DNA from: Rhizorhabdus sp049889055
GTDB lineage: Bacteria; Pseudomonadota; Alphaproteobacteria; Sphingomonadales; Sphingomonadaceae
Reading direction: 5' to 3'
DNA: 64,000 bases
Assembly: GCF_049889055.1 (NCBI RefSeq)
Contig: NZ_JBLTWO010000003.1
Span: 294,129-358,128 of the forward strand
The notes under the pieces were generated by a model. It made no database searches, had not been told where the DNA came from, and saw only the letters and a program-made list of their open reading frames with translations. The position numbers and the translations under genes were made by a program. Of the stretch, positions 8,544 to 18,040 are shown piece after piece; the first letter of the stretch is position 1; every line of letters starts with the position of its first letter.

Positions 8544-9824
8544 TTAGTGCGCCGCGACCGCTCCATCATGCCGTTCGAGCCAGTCGTGAACGGCGAGCAT
8601 ATGATCGACGATCGCCATATCGGCGTGGCTGGAGGCGCTCTCCGCACGGGCGCCGCTGCGGCCGATCAGGGCGGGCCTGCGCCTGGTGCCGATCTCCCAC
8701 AGCCTGCGCGCGTAGAAGAGGGGCATGCGTGGCGATCGGGGATCGACCGGATACATGTTCGCCATCTCCAGCCGCGACGGAAACAGCCGCCCGAAGAGGA
8801 AGGACGACAGGTCCCCGCTGCGGCGGCGCAGGCGGGTCTGCAGCGACAGCTTGAGGTCTTTGCGCTGGCTGGCGTCCTGCAGCATGATCAGCGCGGTCGC
8901 ATCGACCAGGGCCGAGGGCACCGAACAGGATCCGGGGCCGCCCTCCGGTTCGGGGATCGCTACGCTCGGCCAGTAGCGCCGGGTGAGGGCGAAGCTCAGC
9001 AGCGCGCCGTGACGGCAATGCGCCCGGTCGGCGAGCGACCAGAAGAGCGGCCAGTCGACGCTGCCGCCCCGGACCAGCCAGGCGATGTCGCTGAGCAGCA
9101 AAGGGCCGTTGTCGAAGGCGTGCCCGTAAGCGGCGTGCTCGATCAGATGGAGCAGCGTGTCGGTTGGCGAAGGAAAGGCAATCTCGCGGCCAGGCTCCCC
9201 AAGCCGCACCAGCCGCTCCCAGAAGGCGGAGTCTTCGCTCGGCTCATAGCCGTCGCCGCGCTCGCGATCGTGGAAGAGACGGAAATGAACCTCGACCGCC
9301 ATGCCCGTCGCGGGCGAGCGTGCCGGCGGCATCTGGTGCAGGAAGTCGAGCGCGGATTCCGGACTGCCCTGGCTCAGCTCGATCTGGCCATAGCCTTCGG
9401 CCTCCAGCAGGCGCCACGCCTCCACCGCGCGGTCGCGCGGGACGAGGATGTCGATGTCGCGCAGAGGGCGGAGTTCCGGGCGTGGATAGGCGGTGCGGCC
9501 GAGATAGGCGCCCTTCAAGGCGGCGAAGGATATGCCAGCTTTGGAGAAAAGAGCGCGCAGTCGCTCCAGTTCGGCGGCCGCGCGCAGTCCCGCCATGGCC
9601 TGGGCGCGCCGCCGCTCGACCAACTGGACTGCGATCGGGCCGGGAAAACAGCCGGGGTCCTGCGCCAGCCTCTGCCCGAGCAGCGGTTCCAGCCGATGCT
9701 GCCGCGCCATCCGGATAAGGTCGTCCCAGGCGGTGGCATCGAGCGCAGCGTAACGGGCCATATCGACGGGCCGCTCGATCGCAATCAGGTCGAGCAGCAG
9801 CAGCGCGTGCGTAGGATCGCTCAT
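8544..9824 (-). CDS. Nucleotidyltransferase-fold protein (NTP_transf_5 family)
   Basis: A 426-residue protein with the uncharacterised nucleotidyltransferase domain found beside lasso-peptide and exopolysaccharide gene sets. The hallmark is LRDIDILV at 121-128 with the metal-binding pair D123/D125, preceded by the helix FAALKGAYLGRTAYP. The ATG at 9824 is chosen; an in-frame TTG lies 66 bases upstream. Neighbours on both sides are unrelated, so it stands alone. Homologues accompany paeninodin-type lasso clusters, which is notable given the candidate precursor 2.6 kb away, but its substrate is unknown. Confidence 0.8.
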   Translation of the reverse strand: MSDPTHALLLLDLIAIERPVDMARYAALDATAWDDLIRMARQHRLEPLLGQRLAQDPGCFPGPIAVQLVERRRAQAMAGLRAAAELERLRALFSKAGISFAALKGAYLGRTAYPRPELRPLRDIDILVPRDRAVEAWRLLEAEGYGQIELSQGSPESALDFLHQMPPARSPATGMAVEVHFRLFHDRERGDGYEPSEDSAFWERLVRLGEPGREIAFPSPTDTLLHLIEHAAYGHAFDNGPLLLSDIAWLVRGGSVDWPLFWSLADRAHCRHGALLSFALTRRYWPSVAIPEPEGGPGSCSVPSALVDATALIMLQDASQRKDLKLSLQTRLRRRSGDLSSFLFGRLFPSRLEMANMYPVDPRSPRMPLFYARRLWEIGTRRRPALIGRSGARAESASSHADMAIVDHMLAVHDWLERHDGAVAAH

Positions 9825-9948
9825 CGGCGATGCCCGCAGCGGATGCGGCAAAGGGCGCGGCGCGACGTCATGGCTTTCTAGTGACGCCAAAACCTCGTCG
9901 GATAAAGGCGCAATTTCAATATCTCGTGCCGGGCCTCGGGCCGCCGGA

Positions 9949-10791
9949 TCAGGTCAGGCGGGCTGCGTGCCAGCGCAGATGATCGTCCATGAAGGTCGAG
10001 ATGAAATAATAGCTATGGTCATAGCCGGGCTGGAGCCGCAGCGTGAGGTCTATCCCGGCATCGGCGCAGGCGTCCGCAAGCAGCTGGGGCTTGAGCTGGT
10101 CGGCCAGGAAACCGTCCGCCTCGCCCTGATCGACGAGCAGATCCTTCACCCGCGCGCCGTCCTCGATCAACGCGACCGCGTCGTGCCTACGCCACACCGC
10201 CCGGTCCTCGCCCAGATAGCCGGGGAGGGCCTTCTGACCCCAGGGCACCTGCGACGGCGCCACGATCGGCGCGAAGGCCGATACCGAGCGGAAGCGTTCG
10301 GGGAAGGTCAGGCCAATGGTCAGTGCGCCATGGCCGCCCATCGAATGGCCGGTGATCGCCTGCCGGTCCATGTCGGCCGGGAAATGCTCGGCGATGAGCG
10401 TCGGCAGCTCCTCGGTGACATAGCTCCACATGCGATAATGCGGCGCGAAGGGTTGTTCGGTCGCATCCACATAGAAGCCTGCGCCCAGCCCGAAATCATA
10501 GGCGCCGGCCGGATCGTCGGCCACGCCTTCGCCGCGCGGGCTGGTGTCCGGCGCGACGAAGATCAGGCCGAGTTCGGCGCAGGCCCGCCGATACTCGCCT
10601 TTTTCGGTCACATTGGCATGGGTGCAGGTGAGGCCCGACAGATACCAGACGACCGGCAGGCGCGCGCCCGGCTCGTGCGGCGGGACATAGACCGAGAAGG
10701 TCATGTCGGTGCCGGTGACGGCGGACGCGTGGCGATAGACTCCCTGCACGCCGCCGAACGCCCGGTTGGTCGAAACGGTCTCGATGCCCAT
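9949..10791 (-). CDS. fghA: S-formylglutathione hydrolase
   Basis: An alpha/beta hydrolase of 280 residues, the normal family length. It hydrolyses S-formylglutathione to formate and glutathione, the second step of glutathione-dependent formaldehyde oxidation. The catalytic Ser is S150 in TGHSMGGHGAL. The WYLSGLTCTHANVTEKGE segment is characteristic of esterase D/FghA, and the catalytic His lies in PGYDHSYYFI. It starts 11 bases after adhC ends and is surely cotranscribed with it. Confidence 0.95.
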   Translation of the reverse strand: MGIETVSTNRAFGGVQGVYRHASAVTGTDMTFSVYVPPHEPGARLPVVWYLSGLTCTHANVTEKGEYRRACAELGLIFVAPDTSPRGEGVADDPAGAYDFGLGAGFYVDATEQPFAPHYRMWSYVTEELPTLIAEHFPADMDRQAITGHSMGGHGALTIGLTFPERFRSVSAFAPIVAPSQVPWGQKALPGYLGEDRAVWRRHDAVALIEDGARVKDLLVDQGEADGFLADQLKPQLLADACADAGIDLTLRLQPGYDHSYYFISTFMDDHLRWHAARLT

Positions 10792-10802
10792 GGCCGATCC
10801 GA

Positions 10803-11915
<1,113 letters not shown>

Positions 11916-12009
11916 GGCGGAATCTCCTGATCTCAGGCCGACATATATTGGTGCAATTCGCGACGAAATAGCTAATTCTGCAAGGCATTAATTCCAGGGA
12001 GCAACAATC

Positions 12010-12912
12010 ATGTCCGACTGGGACGGGCTGGAGGAGATCGTCGCGATCGCCGATACCGGCAGCTTCGTCGGCGCTGCCCGGCGGCTGAACATATCGCCGT
12101 CGCAGGTCAGCCGCATCGTTCAGCGGCTGGAGGCGCGGTTGAACGCCGAACTGTTCGAGCGGACGACCCGCTCGGTCCGACCGACCGAACTGGGTCGCAT
12201 GCTCGTCGACCAGAGCCGGCGGATCATCGACGAGCGTGACGAGGCGCTGTCGATGGCGCGCGGCGAAAGCGAGATGCAGGGCGCGCTGCGGCTCACCTGC
12301 TCGACCACGCTCGGCGAACGCTTCGTGGCCCCTATCGTCGGCCGTTTCATTCGCATGCACCCGCGCATCTCGGTGTCGCTGGAGCTGACCAACCGCGTCG
12401 TCGATCTGGTTGCCGAGGGTTTCGACATCGGCATCCGGACCGGCCATCCCGTCGACCAGCGGCTCGACGCCCGCCAGATCGGGGCTCGCTCGCTCGTGCT
12501 GTGCGCGTCACCCGCCTATCTGGTAGGGCGCGGTTTGCCGAGGGCGCCCGCCGAGCTGGAAGCGCATGACTGCCTGATCGGAACAAGCGGGGTCTGGCAT
12601 TTCAGCGAGAAGGGTACGAGGCGGACGCTGGTGCCGAGCGGTCGCCTGCGCTGCAACAGCGGCACCGCGCTGGTGGCTGCCGCCATCGATGGGCTCGGCA
12701 TATGCCAGTTGCCGGAATTTTACGTGCGCGATCATCTCGCGGCGGGGCGACTGGTGCGGTTGCTCGACGGGTTTCTGGATGCGCCGGAACCGATCTGGGC
12801 GGTCTGCCTGCACCGTCGGCACGCGCTGCCGAAGGTGCAGGCGATGCTCGCCGCCCTGGAGGCCGAACTCGGGGTGGAGATGGCCTCCGGGGCGACTGAT
12901 CAAAGCGGCTGA
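12010..12912 (+). CDS. LysR-family transcriptional regulator
   Basis: A 300-residue regulator with an N-terminal winged HTH (about residues 5-62, GSFVGAARRLNISPSQVSRIVQRLEARL) and a periplasmic-binding-protein-like effector domain. It diverges from adhC-fghA across a 94-base gap, which suggests control of formaldehyde oxidation. Part of the gap is relatively AT-rich. The type is close to the CrgA/AaeR-like branch with QRLEARL after the HTH. Confidence 0.9.
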   Translation: MSDWDGLEEIVAIADTGSFVGAARRLNISPSQVSRIVQRLEARLNAELFERTTRSVRPTELGRMLVDQSRRIIDERDEALSMARGESEMQGALRLTCSTTLGERFVAPIVGRFIRMHPRISVSLELTNRVVDLVAEGFDIGIRTGHPVDQRLDARQIGARSLVLCASPAYLVGRGLPRAPAELEAHDCLIGTSGVWHFSEKGTRRTLVPSGRLRCNSGTALVAAAIDGLGICQLPEFYVRDHLAAGRLVRLLDGFLDAPEPIWAVCLHRRHALPKVQAMLAALEAELGVEMASGATDQSG

Positions 12913-12916
12913 CGGA

Positions 12917-13231
12917 TCAGCAGCGGTTGCGGTCCACATAATAGCGACGGCCATTGTCCTTGTAATAGCAGTCGCCGCGCCGGTCGCGATAATAGCGGCG
13001 GTTCTTGGCGGTCAGCGCGCCGATCGCACCGCCGGCCGCCGCGCCGATCGCAGCGCCCTCACCGACGCCCACGCCACCGACGACCGCGCCGAGCGCCGCA
13101 CCACCGGCTGCGCCGATCGCCGCGCCGCGGGCAAGGCCGCGTTCGGACGGGTTGCTCGACTGGCAGGCTGACAGCGCAAGCATCGCGGGCAGGGTGCAGA
13201 GCAGAATGCGGGACCTGGACAGGGCGATCAT
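12917..13231 (-). CDS. Glycine-zipper lipoprotein
   Basis: A 104-residue protein with a type II signal peptide ending in the lipobox LSAC (lipid-modified Cys near residue 20). It then has a long glycine-zipper stretch (GAAIGAAGGAALGAVVGG and following) and a basic Tyr-rich tail. Such proteins sit in the outer membrane and may oligomerise. The start is the ATG at 13231 with AAGGAG upstream; an in-frame upstream extension to 13309 lacks the signal peptide logic. It converges with the LysR gene, five bases apart. Confidence 0.85.
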   Translation of the reverse strand: MIALSRSRILLCTLPAMLALSACQSSNPSERGLARGAAIGAAGGAALGAVVGGVGVGEGAAIGAAAGGAIGALTAKNRRYYRDRRGDCYYKDNGRRYYVDRNRC

Positions 13232-13333
13232 CTTGAAACTCCTTCTTGGCGACCGGGGGGCACGGCCATGACAGGAACAACGTCGACGGATCGCTTTGGT
13301 TCTTTTCAAATTCTTGCTGATCGGCCACGCGCC

Positions 13334-14872
13334 TCAGCCGGGCGCCATCTGACGCAGATCGCGCTTCAATATCTTGCCGCTGGCATTGCGCGGCAGATCG
13401 TCGACGAAGACGAAGCGCTTGGGCCGCTTGAACCCCGAAAGGCGAGCCGCGCAATGCGCTTCCAGATCTTCGGCGCTTGGCGCGGTTCCGGCCCGCTTCA
13501 CCACGAAGGCGGTCACCGCCTCGATCCAGTGGGGATCGGGCAGGCCGATCACCGCAACCTCCGATACATGCGGATGGGCATAGATCGCCTCCTCGACTTC
13601 GCGCGAGGAGACATTCTCGCCGCCGGTCTTGATCATGTCCTTCTTGCGATCGACGACGGTGATGAAGCCGTCGGCGTCGATTGTCGCCAGGTCGCCGCTG
13701 TGGAACCAGCCGCCGGCGAAAACGGTCTCGGACAGTTCCGGCTGGCGCCAATAGCCCGACAGCAGCTGCGGGGAGCGGTGAACGATCTCGCCGATTTCGC
13801 CGGGTGCGACGTCGCGCATCTCGTCGTCGACCACGCGGGTCTGGACATGGAGGGCAGGGCGGCCCGCCGAGCCCCGCCGCGTCGCATGATCTTCGGGCTG
13901 CAGCACAGTCGCGACCGGCGCTATTTCGGTCTGGCCATAGAGGTTCCACAGCCGCAGGCCCGGAATACGCTCGCTGAGCTCCTCGATCACCGCCACCGGC
14001 ATGATCGACGCGCCATAATAGCCCTTGGCGAGGCTGGAGATATCGTGCGCCTCGAACAGCGGGGACCGCAGCAGCGATATCCAGACCGTAGGCGGTGCGA
14101 AGAAGGCAGTGACGCGATGGTGCTCGATAAGCGGGATCACCTGATCGGGCGCGGCGGAGGGGCTGATGACGCTGGTCGCACCTGCCTGGAGAGCCGGGCC
14201 CGCCATCGCGTCGAGGGCCGCACAGTGGAACAGCGGCAGGGCGTGAAGGATGACGGTGTCCGAAGTCCAGCCGCAGTCGAACAGGCAACTCTGATATTGC
14301 CACAGGACCGCAGCATGGCTGAGCATCGCGCCCTTGGGGCGGCTTTCGGTCCCGCTGGTGTAGATGATCTGCAGCAGGTCGTTCGCTTCGGCCCGGTCGT
14401 CGATCGTGGCGCCCGAGATGCGCAGGTCGGTCCAGCGACGGATGTCGGAGGCACAGGTGCCTTCGACGAGGAAGCTTGCCTCGATGGCTGAGGCGACGGC
14501 AGCGGCCGCATCGCGGGCAAGGTCGACCAGAGTCGCATCGACGAACAGGAAGCGGGCGCCAGAATGGTCGAGGATATAGGCGATGTCGGGCGCGCCGAGC
14601 ATGACGTTGATCGGAACGAGCACGGCGCCGATCCGCGCGACCGCAAACCGGATCGCCATGAAGCTGTGGCTGTTGCGCGCGAGGATGGCGATGCGATCGC
14701 CCTTGACCACGCCCAGGTCATCGAGACCGGCGGCCAGTTCGTCGACGATGGCGTCGAACTCGGCATAGCTCCAGCTGGCACCTCCGAAAACCAGCGCAGG
14801 CTTGGTGCCATGGCGCGCAGCCGACCGCCGGAGCATGACGGACAGGGACTGGGTCTGGGGGGCAGTGGTCAC
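13334..14872 (-). CDS. Acyl-CoA synthetase / AMP-dependent ligase
   Basis: ANL-superfamily ligase that would activate a carboxylic acid to its CoA thioester through an acyl-adenylate. It shows the P-loop YTSGTESRPKGAMLSH, the A5-type NLYGQTE, the hinge HSGDLATIDADGFITVVDRKKDMIKTGGENVSS, and the catalytic Lys region near the end in NASGKILKRDLRQ. The GTG at 14872 (512 residues) gives the normal length and follows a GGGAGAG; the frame stays open to an ATG at 15034, adding a non-homologous leader. Substrate unknown; no fatty-acid genes lie beside it. Confidence 0.88.
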   Translation of the reverse strand: MTTAPQTQSLSVMLRRSAARHGTKPALVFGGASWSYAEFDAIVDELAAGLDDLGVVKGDRIAILARNSHSFMAIRFAVARIGAVLVPINVMLGAPDIAYILDHSGARFLFVDATLVDLARDAAAAVASAIEASFLVEGTCASDIRRWTDLRISGATIDDRAEANDLLQIIYTSGTESRPKGAMLSHAAVLWQYQSCLFDCGWTSDTVILHALPLFHCAALDAMAGPALQAGATSVISPSAAPDQVIPLIEHHRVTAFFAPPTVWISLLRSPLFEAHDISSLAKGYYGASIMPVAVIEELSERIPGLRLWNLYGQTEIAPVATVLQPEDHATRRGSAGRPALHVQTRVVDDEMRDVAPGEIGEIVHRSPQLLSGYWRQPELSETVFAGGWFHSGDLATIDADGFITVVDRKKDMIKTGGENVSSREVEEAIYAHPHVSEVAVIGLPDPHWIEAVTAFVVKRAGTAPSAEDLEAHCAARLSGFKRPKRFVFVDDLPRNASGKILKRDLRQMAPG

Positions 14873-15102
14873 GATCGTCTCTCTCCCGGTCGGCACGGCC
14901 CTCGACGCCGCATCCAGCATGCCGCCCACCATGCCGCACCTAGGCGACGAGAGGTAGCCCTTCGCTTCGATGCTGGGCCGGGGTAAACCTGCGTTGCGGG
15001 AAACCCCCGCATTTTCGCGACGTTGAACCATCATGTCGTCGGACTATGTTGAAGATCGAATCTGTCGGCGGACCGACCCCAGCAGCCAGGTGGAGTGGCG
15101 CG

Positions 15103-16215
15103 ATGCGTAGCTTAGTGGAACCCCAATTTCATGACCGGGCGCGTTTGGCGGCGCTGTCCGAATATGAAATTCTCGACACGCCCCCCGAAGCCGATTTCGA
15201 CGATATCGTGCAACTGGCGGCACAGCTGTGCGGTACGCCCATCTCGCTTGTGAGCCTGGTGGAAACCGACAGGCAATGGTTTAAGGCGCGCGTCGGGCTG
15301 GAGCAGGAGGAGACGCCGATCGATCAGTCGGTGTGCAGGCTCGGCCTCGGCAGCAGTGAAATGCTGATCATTCCCGACCTGACCGCAGATCCCCGCACTG
15401 CTGAGAACAGTCTTGTCAGTATTGCGGATGGCATCCGCTTCTACGCCGGGGCGCCGCTGGTCGCACCGCGCGGCGAGGTCCTCGGTATGCTCTGCGTGAT
15501 TGATCATGAACCCCGGCCCGAAGGCCTGACCCCCGTACAGCAGGGCATGCTGACCACGCTCGCGCGGCAGGTGATCGCACAGCTCGAGCTGCGCCGGGCG
15601 ATGTTGCGGCAGATGGAAGAAGATATCGAACGGCGCCAACTCAACGATCTTCTGTCCGAGCGGCTGAACCAGACGTTGGCGATGATCAACGGGCTGGCGA
15701 GCCAGACGCTGCGTGCTGTGCCGAGCCGGGGACCGGTCGAATCCTTTCAGAGCCGGCTCGATGCCCTGACCGAGGCGCATGAACTGCTCCAGCGCAAGAA
15801 ATGGACGGAAACGGACATGCGCACGGTGGTTGCTAACAGCCTTGTCCGGCACGCCCCGCCAGAGCGTTTCACGGCAGCGGGGCCGGCCGTGCAGCTTGCA
15901 CCCAAGGGGGCGATCAGCACCGCGATGTTGCTGCACGAACTCGGCAGCAATGCCGTCAAATATGGCGCGCTGTCGGTTCCCGGCGGGTCGATCGCGGTCG
16001 AGTGGAGCCTGTCGGGCGAGGGCGAAGACGCGCTGTTGTCGCTCGGCTGGGCCGAAGCGGGCGGCCCCCCGGCCGTGACGCCGACGCAGCGCAGTTTTGG
16101 GGCCAAGCTGATCGCGATGGGGCTGGGCGGTGGCGGCGCCGTCCGGGAGAGCTACGGTCCGGAGGGCTATCGCGGCTGGTTCGAGGCGCCGCTGGTCCAT
16201 CTCCAGCGAGAATGA
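15103..16215 (+). CDS. GAF-domain HWE/HisKA_2-type sensor kinase lacking the phospho-acceptor His
   Basis: A 370-residue cytoplasmic protein. The N-terminal GAF domain spans about residues 10-165 (LAALSEYEILDTPPEADFDD opens it). It is followed by an HWE-type dimerisation helix and a C-terminal ATPase domain with the N-box LLHELGSNAVKYGALS, the EWSLSG...WAEAGGPP segment and a G-box FGAKLIAMGLGGG. The dimerisation helix reads SERLNQTLAMINGLA at 185-199, where the family has (N/S)HRVKNTLA: the phosphorylated His is Glu186. It can probably bind ATP but should not autophosphorylate in the usual way. The ATG at 15103 has GGTGGAG upstream; an earlier ATG at 15046 does not. Confidence 0.85.
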   Translation: MRSLVEPQFHDRARLAALSEYEILDTPPEADFDDIVQLAAQLCGTPISLVSLVETDRQWFKARVGLEQEETPIDQSVCRLGLGSSEMLIIPDLTADPRTAENSLVSIADGIRFYAGAPLVAPRGEVLGMLCVIDHEPRPEGLTPVQQGMLTTLARQVIAQLELRRAMLRQMEEDIERRQLNDLLSERLNQTLAMINGLASQTLRAVPSRGPVESFQSRLDALTEAHELLQRKKWTETDMRTVVANSLVRHAPPERFTAAGPAVQLAPKGAISTAMLLHELGSNAVKYGALSVPGGSIAVEWSLSGEGEDALLSLGWAEAGGPPAVTPTQRSFGAKLIAMGLGGGGAVRESYGPEGYRGWFEAPLVHLQRE

Positions 16216-16251
16216 TGGCCGCTTGAGGGAGCCGCGCCGCAGCCCTAGAAG

Positions 16252-17994
16252 GTGACCGAACCGGCCGGGGGCGCCGCGCAAGGGGGGCCAGAATACGCCG
16301 TGGGGCAGGACACGATAGCCACGACGCGCCGCGTGGGGATTCTGCCGGCGGGCCTTCCCGACCGGGACATTGTGGTGAGCCTCGCGCTCGCGATCATTGC
16401 CTTTGTCTTTGTCATCGGCCCCGCACCACTCGATCCGACCAATATCGCCTGGCTGGCGGACCACGATGCGGCCACCAATTATCTCGGCTGGGCCTTTTAT
16501 CGGGCGTCGCCCTGGTCCTGGCCGATCGCCGCGAACCCCGATTATGGCATGGACATAGCGGGCAGCGTGATGATGGCGGATGCCAATCCGCTGCTGGCGA
16601 TGGTCTTCAAGCTGCTCGGCCCGATCCTGCCGGAGCCCTTTCAATATTTCGGCTGGTGGCTGCTCGGCTGCTTCCTGCTGCAGGCGCTGTTCGCTCGCGC
16701 GATCGCTGTCCGGATCGGCGCCGACGACTGGCAGCGCCCCGCTATCGTGCTGCTCTTCCTCTTCGCCCCGTGCTTCCTGGCACGGGCGATCATGCCCGCC
16801 ATCTTCCACCTGACCCTATGCGGCCAATGGCTCATCCTTGCGGCGATCTGGCTCTATCTGTCGCCGGACATGCATCGCAGGGCCTGGCTGTGGGGGGCGC
16901 TGCTCACGCTGACGATCCTGATCCATCCCTATTTGCTGGCGATGGTCGCGGCGATCTGGGGTGCCGAGCTTTGGCGGGGGACAGTGGGGGCCAGCGGGCC
17001 GGCGCTGCGGCGCCTGCTGTTAGGAGCGGCAGCCGGCCTCGCCGCGATGGCTGCAACCGCCTGGCTGACGGGCGTGCTCTGGCTCGCGAAGACCGGCGAC
17101 GGCAGCGTTCATGCGATCTCGATCGAATGGGGCTTCGGCATCTACAAGGCGAACCTGCTGTCGCCGGTCGATCCGCGCGGCTGGTCCTGGCTGCTGCCTG
17201 CTCAGGCGACGACGGCGGAAGAGGTGGAGGGCTTCGCCTATCTCGGCGCAGGGGTTCTCGCCCTGCTCGTCGCGGCGCTGGTCGTCGCCCGCCGCGTCCC
17301 GGCGTGGCCGCGATGGCTGCCGCATCTCGGCCTCGGTCTCGCGCTCGCCCTGCTCGGCCTGCTTGCGGTCACGCCCTATGTCGCCCTCGGCTCTCACGTC
17401 GTCCATGTCCCCTGGCCGGCGCCGCTGGAAGCGCTGGGGCATATGTTCCGCAGCAGCGGCCGTTTCGCCTGGCCGCTGGTCTATTGGCTGATGGTTGCGC
17501 TCTTCTGGGTCGTCGTCAGGGGCTCGGCACGCCGCCCTGCAACCCTTATTCTATGGGCAGCCGCGATCGTGCAGATCGTCGATAGCAGCGCCGGCTGGCG
17601 AGGGGCTGCCGAAGCCTATGCCCGGCGCGGCGACGTCTGGCCGAGCGCGCTGACCTCGCCTTTTTGGAGCGAGGCGGCCGGCCGTTATCGCGCGGTCCGG
17701 ATGATATTGCCCCGGAACCGCTACCCCGCTTACCGCGATATCGACGCCTGGGCCTTGCGGCACGGCCTGAAGACCGACGTCATCTATCTCGCCCGCTACG
17801 ATGCTGGATCATTCGATGCACTGGTCCGCCGGCGCGCGGCGGAGCTCAAGGCGCTGCGCTTGCCTGCCGATACACTGTGGATCACCGACGGAGTTCCCGC
17901 TGCCGATGTCGTCCGCCTTGCGCAGTCCGGGCAGGGGCAGGTTACGACGGCTGACGGCATCCCGGTCTTCGCACCCGGCATGAAGGCGCGCTGA
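16252..17994 (+). CDS. Polytopic membrane protein, GT-C-like (DUF6311-type)
   Basis: About 580 residues with some ten to twelve hydrophobic segments and a soluble C-terminal part. A large loop after the first helix contains DHDAATNYLGWAFYRASPW, as in DUF6311/GT-C proteins, which carry acidic residues in the first extracytoplasmic loop. The start is a GTG, with a second GTG at 16300; neither has a strong SD. Such proteins are thought to transfer sugars from lipid carriers; the substrate is unknown. It lies alone between the sensor-like gene and a convergent amidohydrolase. Confidence 0.7.
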   Translation: MTEPAGGAAQGGPEYAVGQDTIATTRRVGILPAGLPDRDIVVSLALAIIAFVFVIGPAPLDPTNIAWLADHDAATNYLGWAFYRASPWSWPIAANPDYGMDIAGSVMMADANPLLAMVFKLLGPILPEPFQYFGWWLLGCFLLQALFARAIAVRIGADDWQRPAIVLLFLFAPCFLARAIMPAIFHLTLCGQWLILAAIWLYLSPDMHRRAWLWGALLTLTILIHPYLLAMVAAIWGAELWRGTVGASGPALRRLLLGAAAGLAAMAATAWLTGVLWLAKTGDGSVHAISIEWGFGIYKANLLSPVDPRGWSWLLPAQATTAEEVEGFAYLGAGVLALLVAALVVARRVPAWPRWLPHLGLGLALALLGLLAVTPYVALGSHVVHVPWPAPLEALGHMFRSSGRFAWPLVYWLMVALFWVVVRGSARRPATLILWAAAIVQIVDSSAGWRGAAEAYARRGDVWPSALTSPFWSEAAGRYRAVRMILPRNRYPAYRDIDAWALRHGLKTDVIYLARYDAGSFDALVRRRAAELKALRLPADTLWITDGVPAADVVRLAQSGQGQVTTADGIPVFAPGMKAR

Positions 17995-18040
17995 AGGTCG
18001 CGGCCGGACCCGCCTGAACGACGGATCCAGCCACAGTTCC

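Noticed and set aside
8443..8547. A 34-residue plus-strand reading frame with a perfect AAAGGAGGG SD
   Set aside because: No recognisable motif, Arg-rich random composition, and it overlaps the nucleotidyltransferase 3' end by four bases; the SD alone is not enough.
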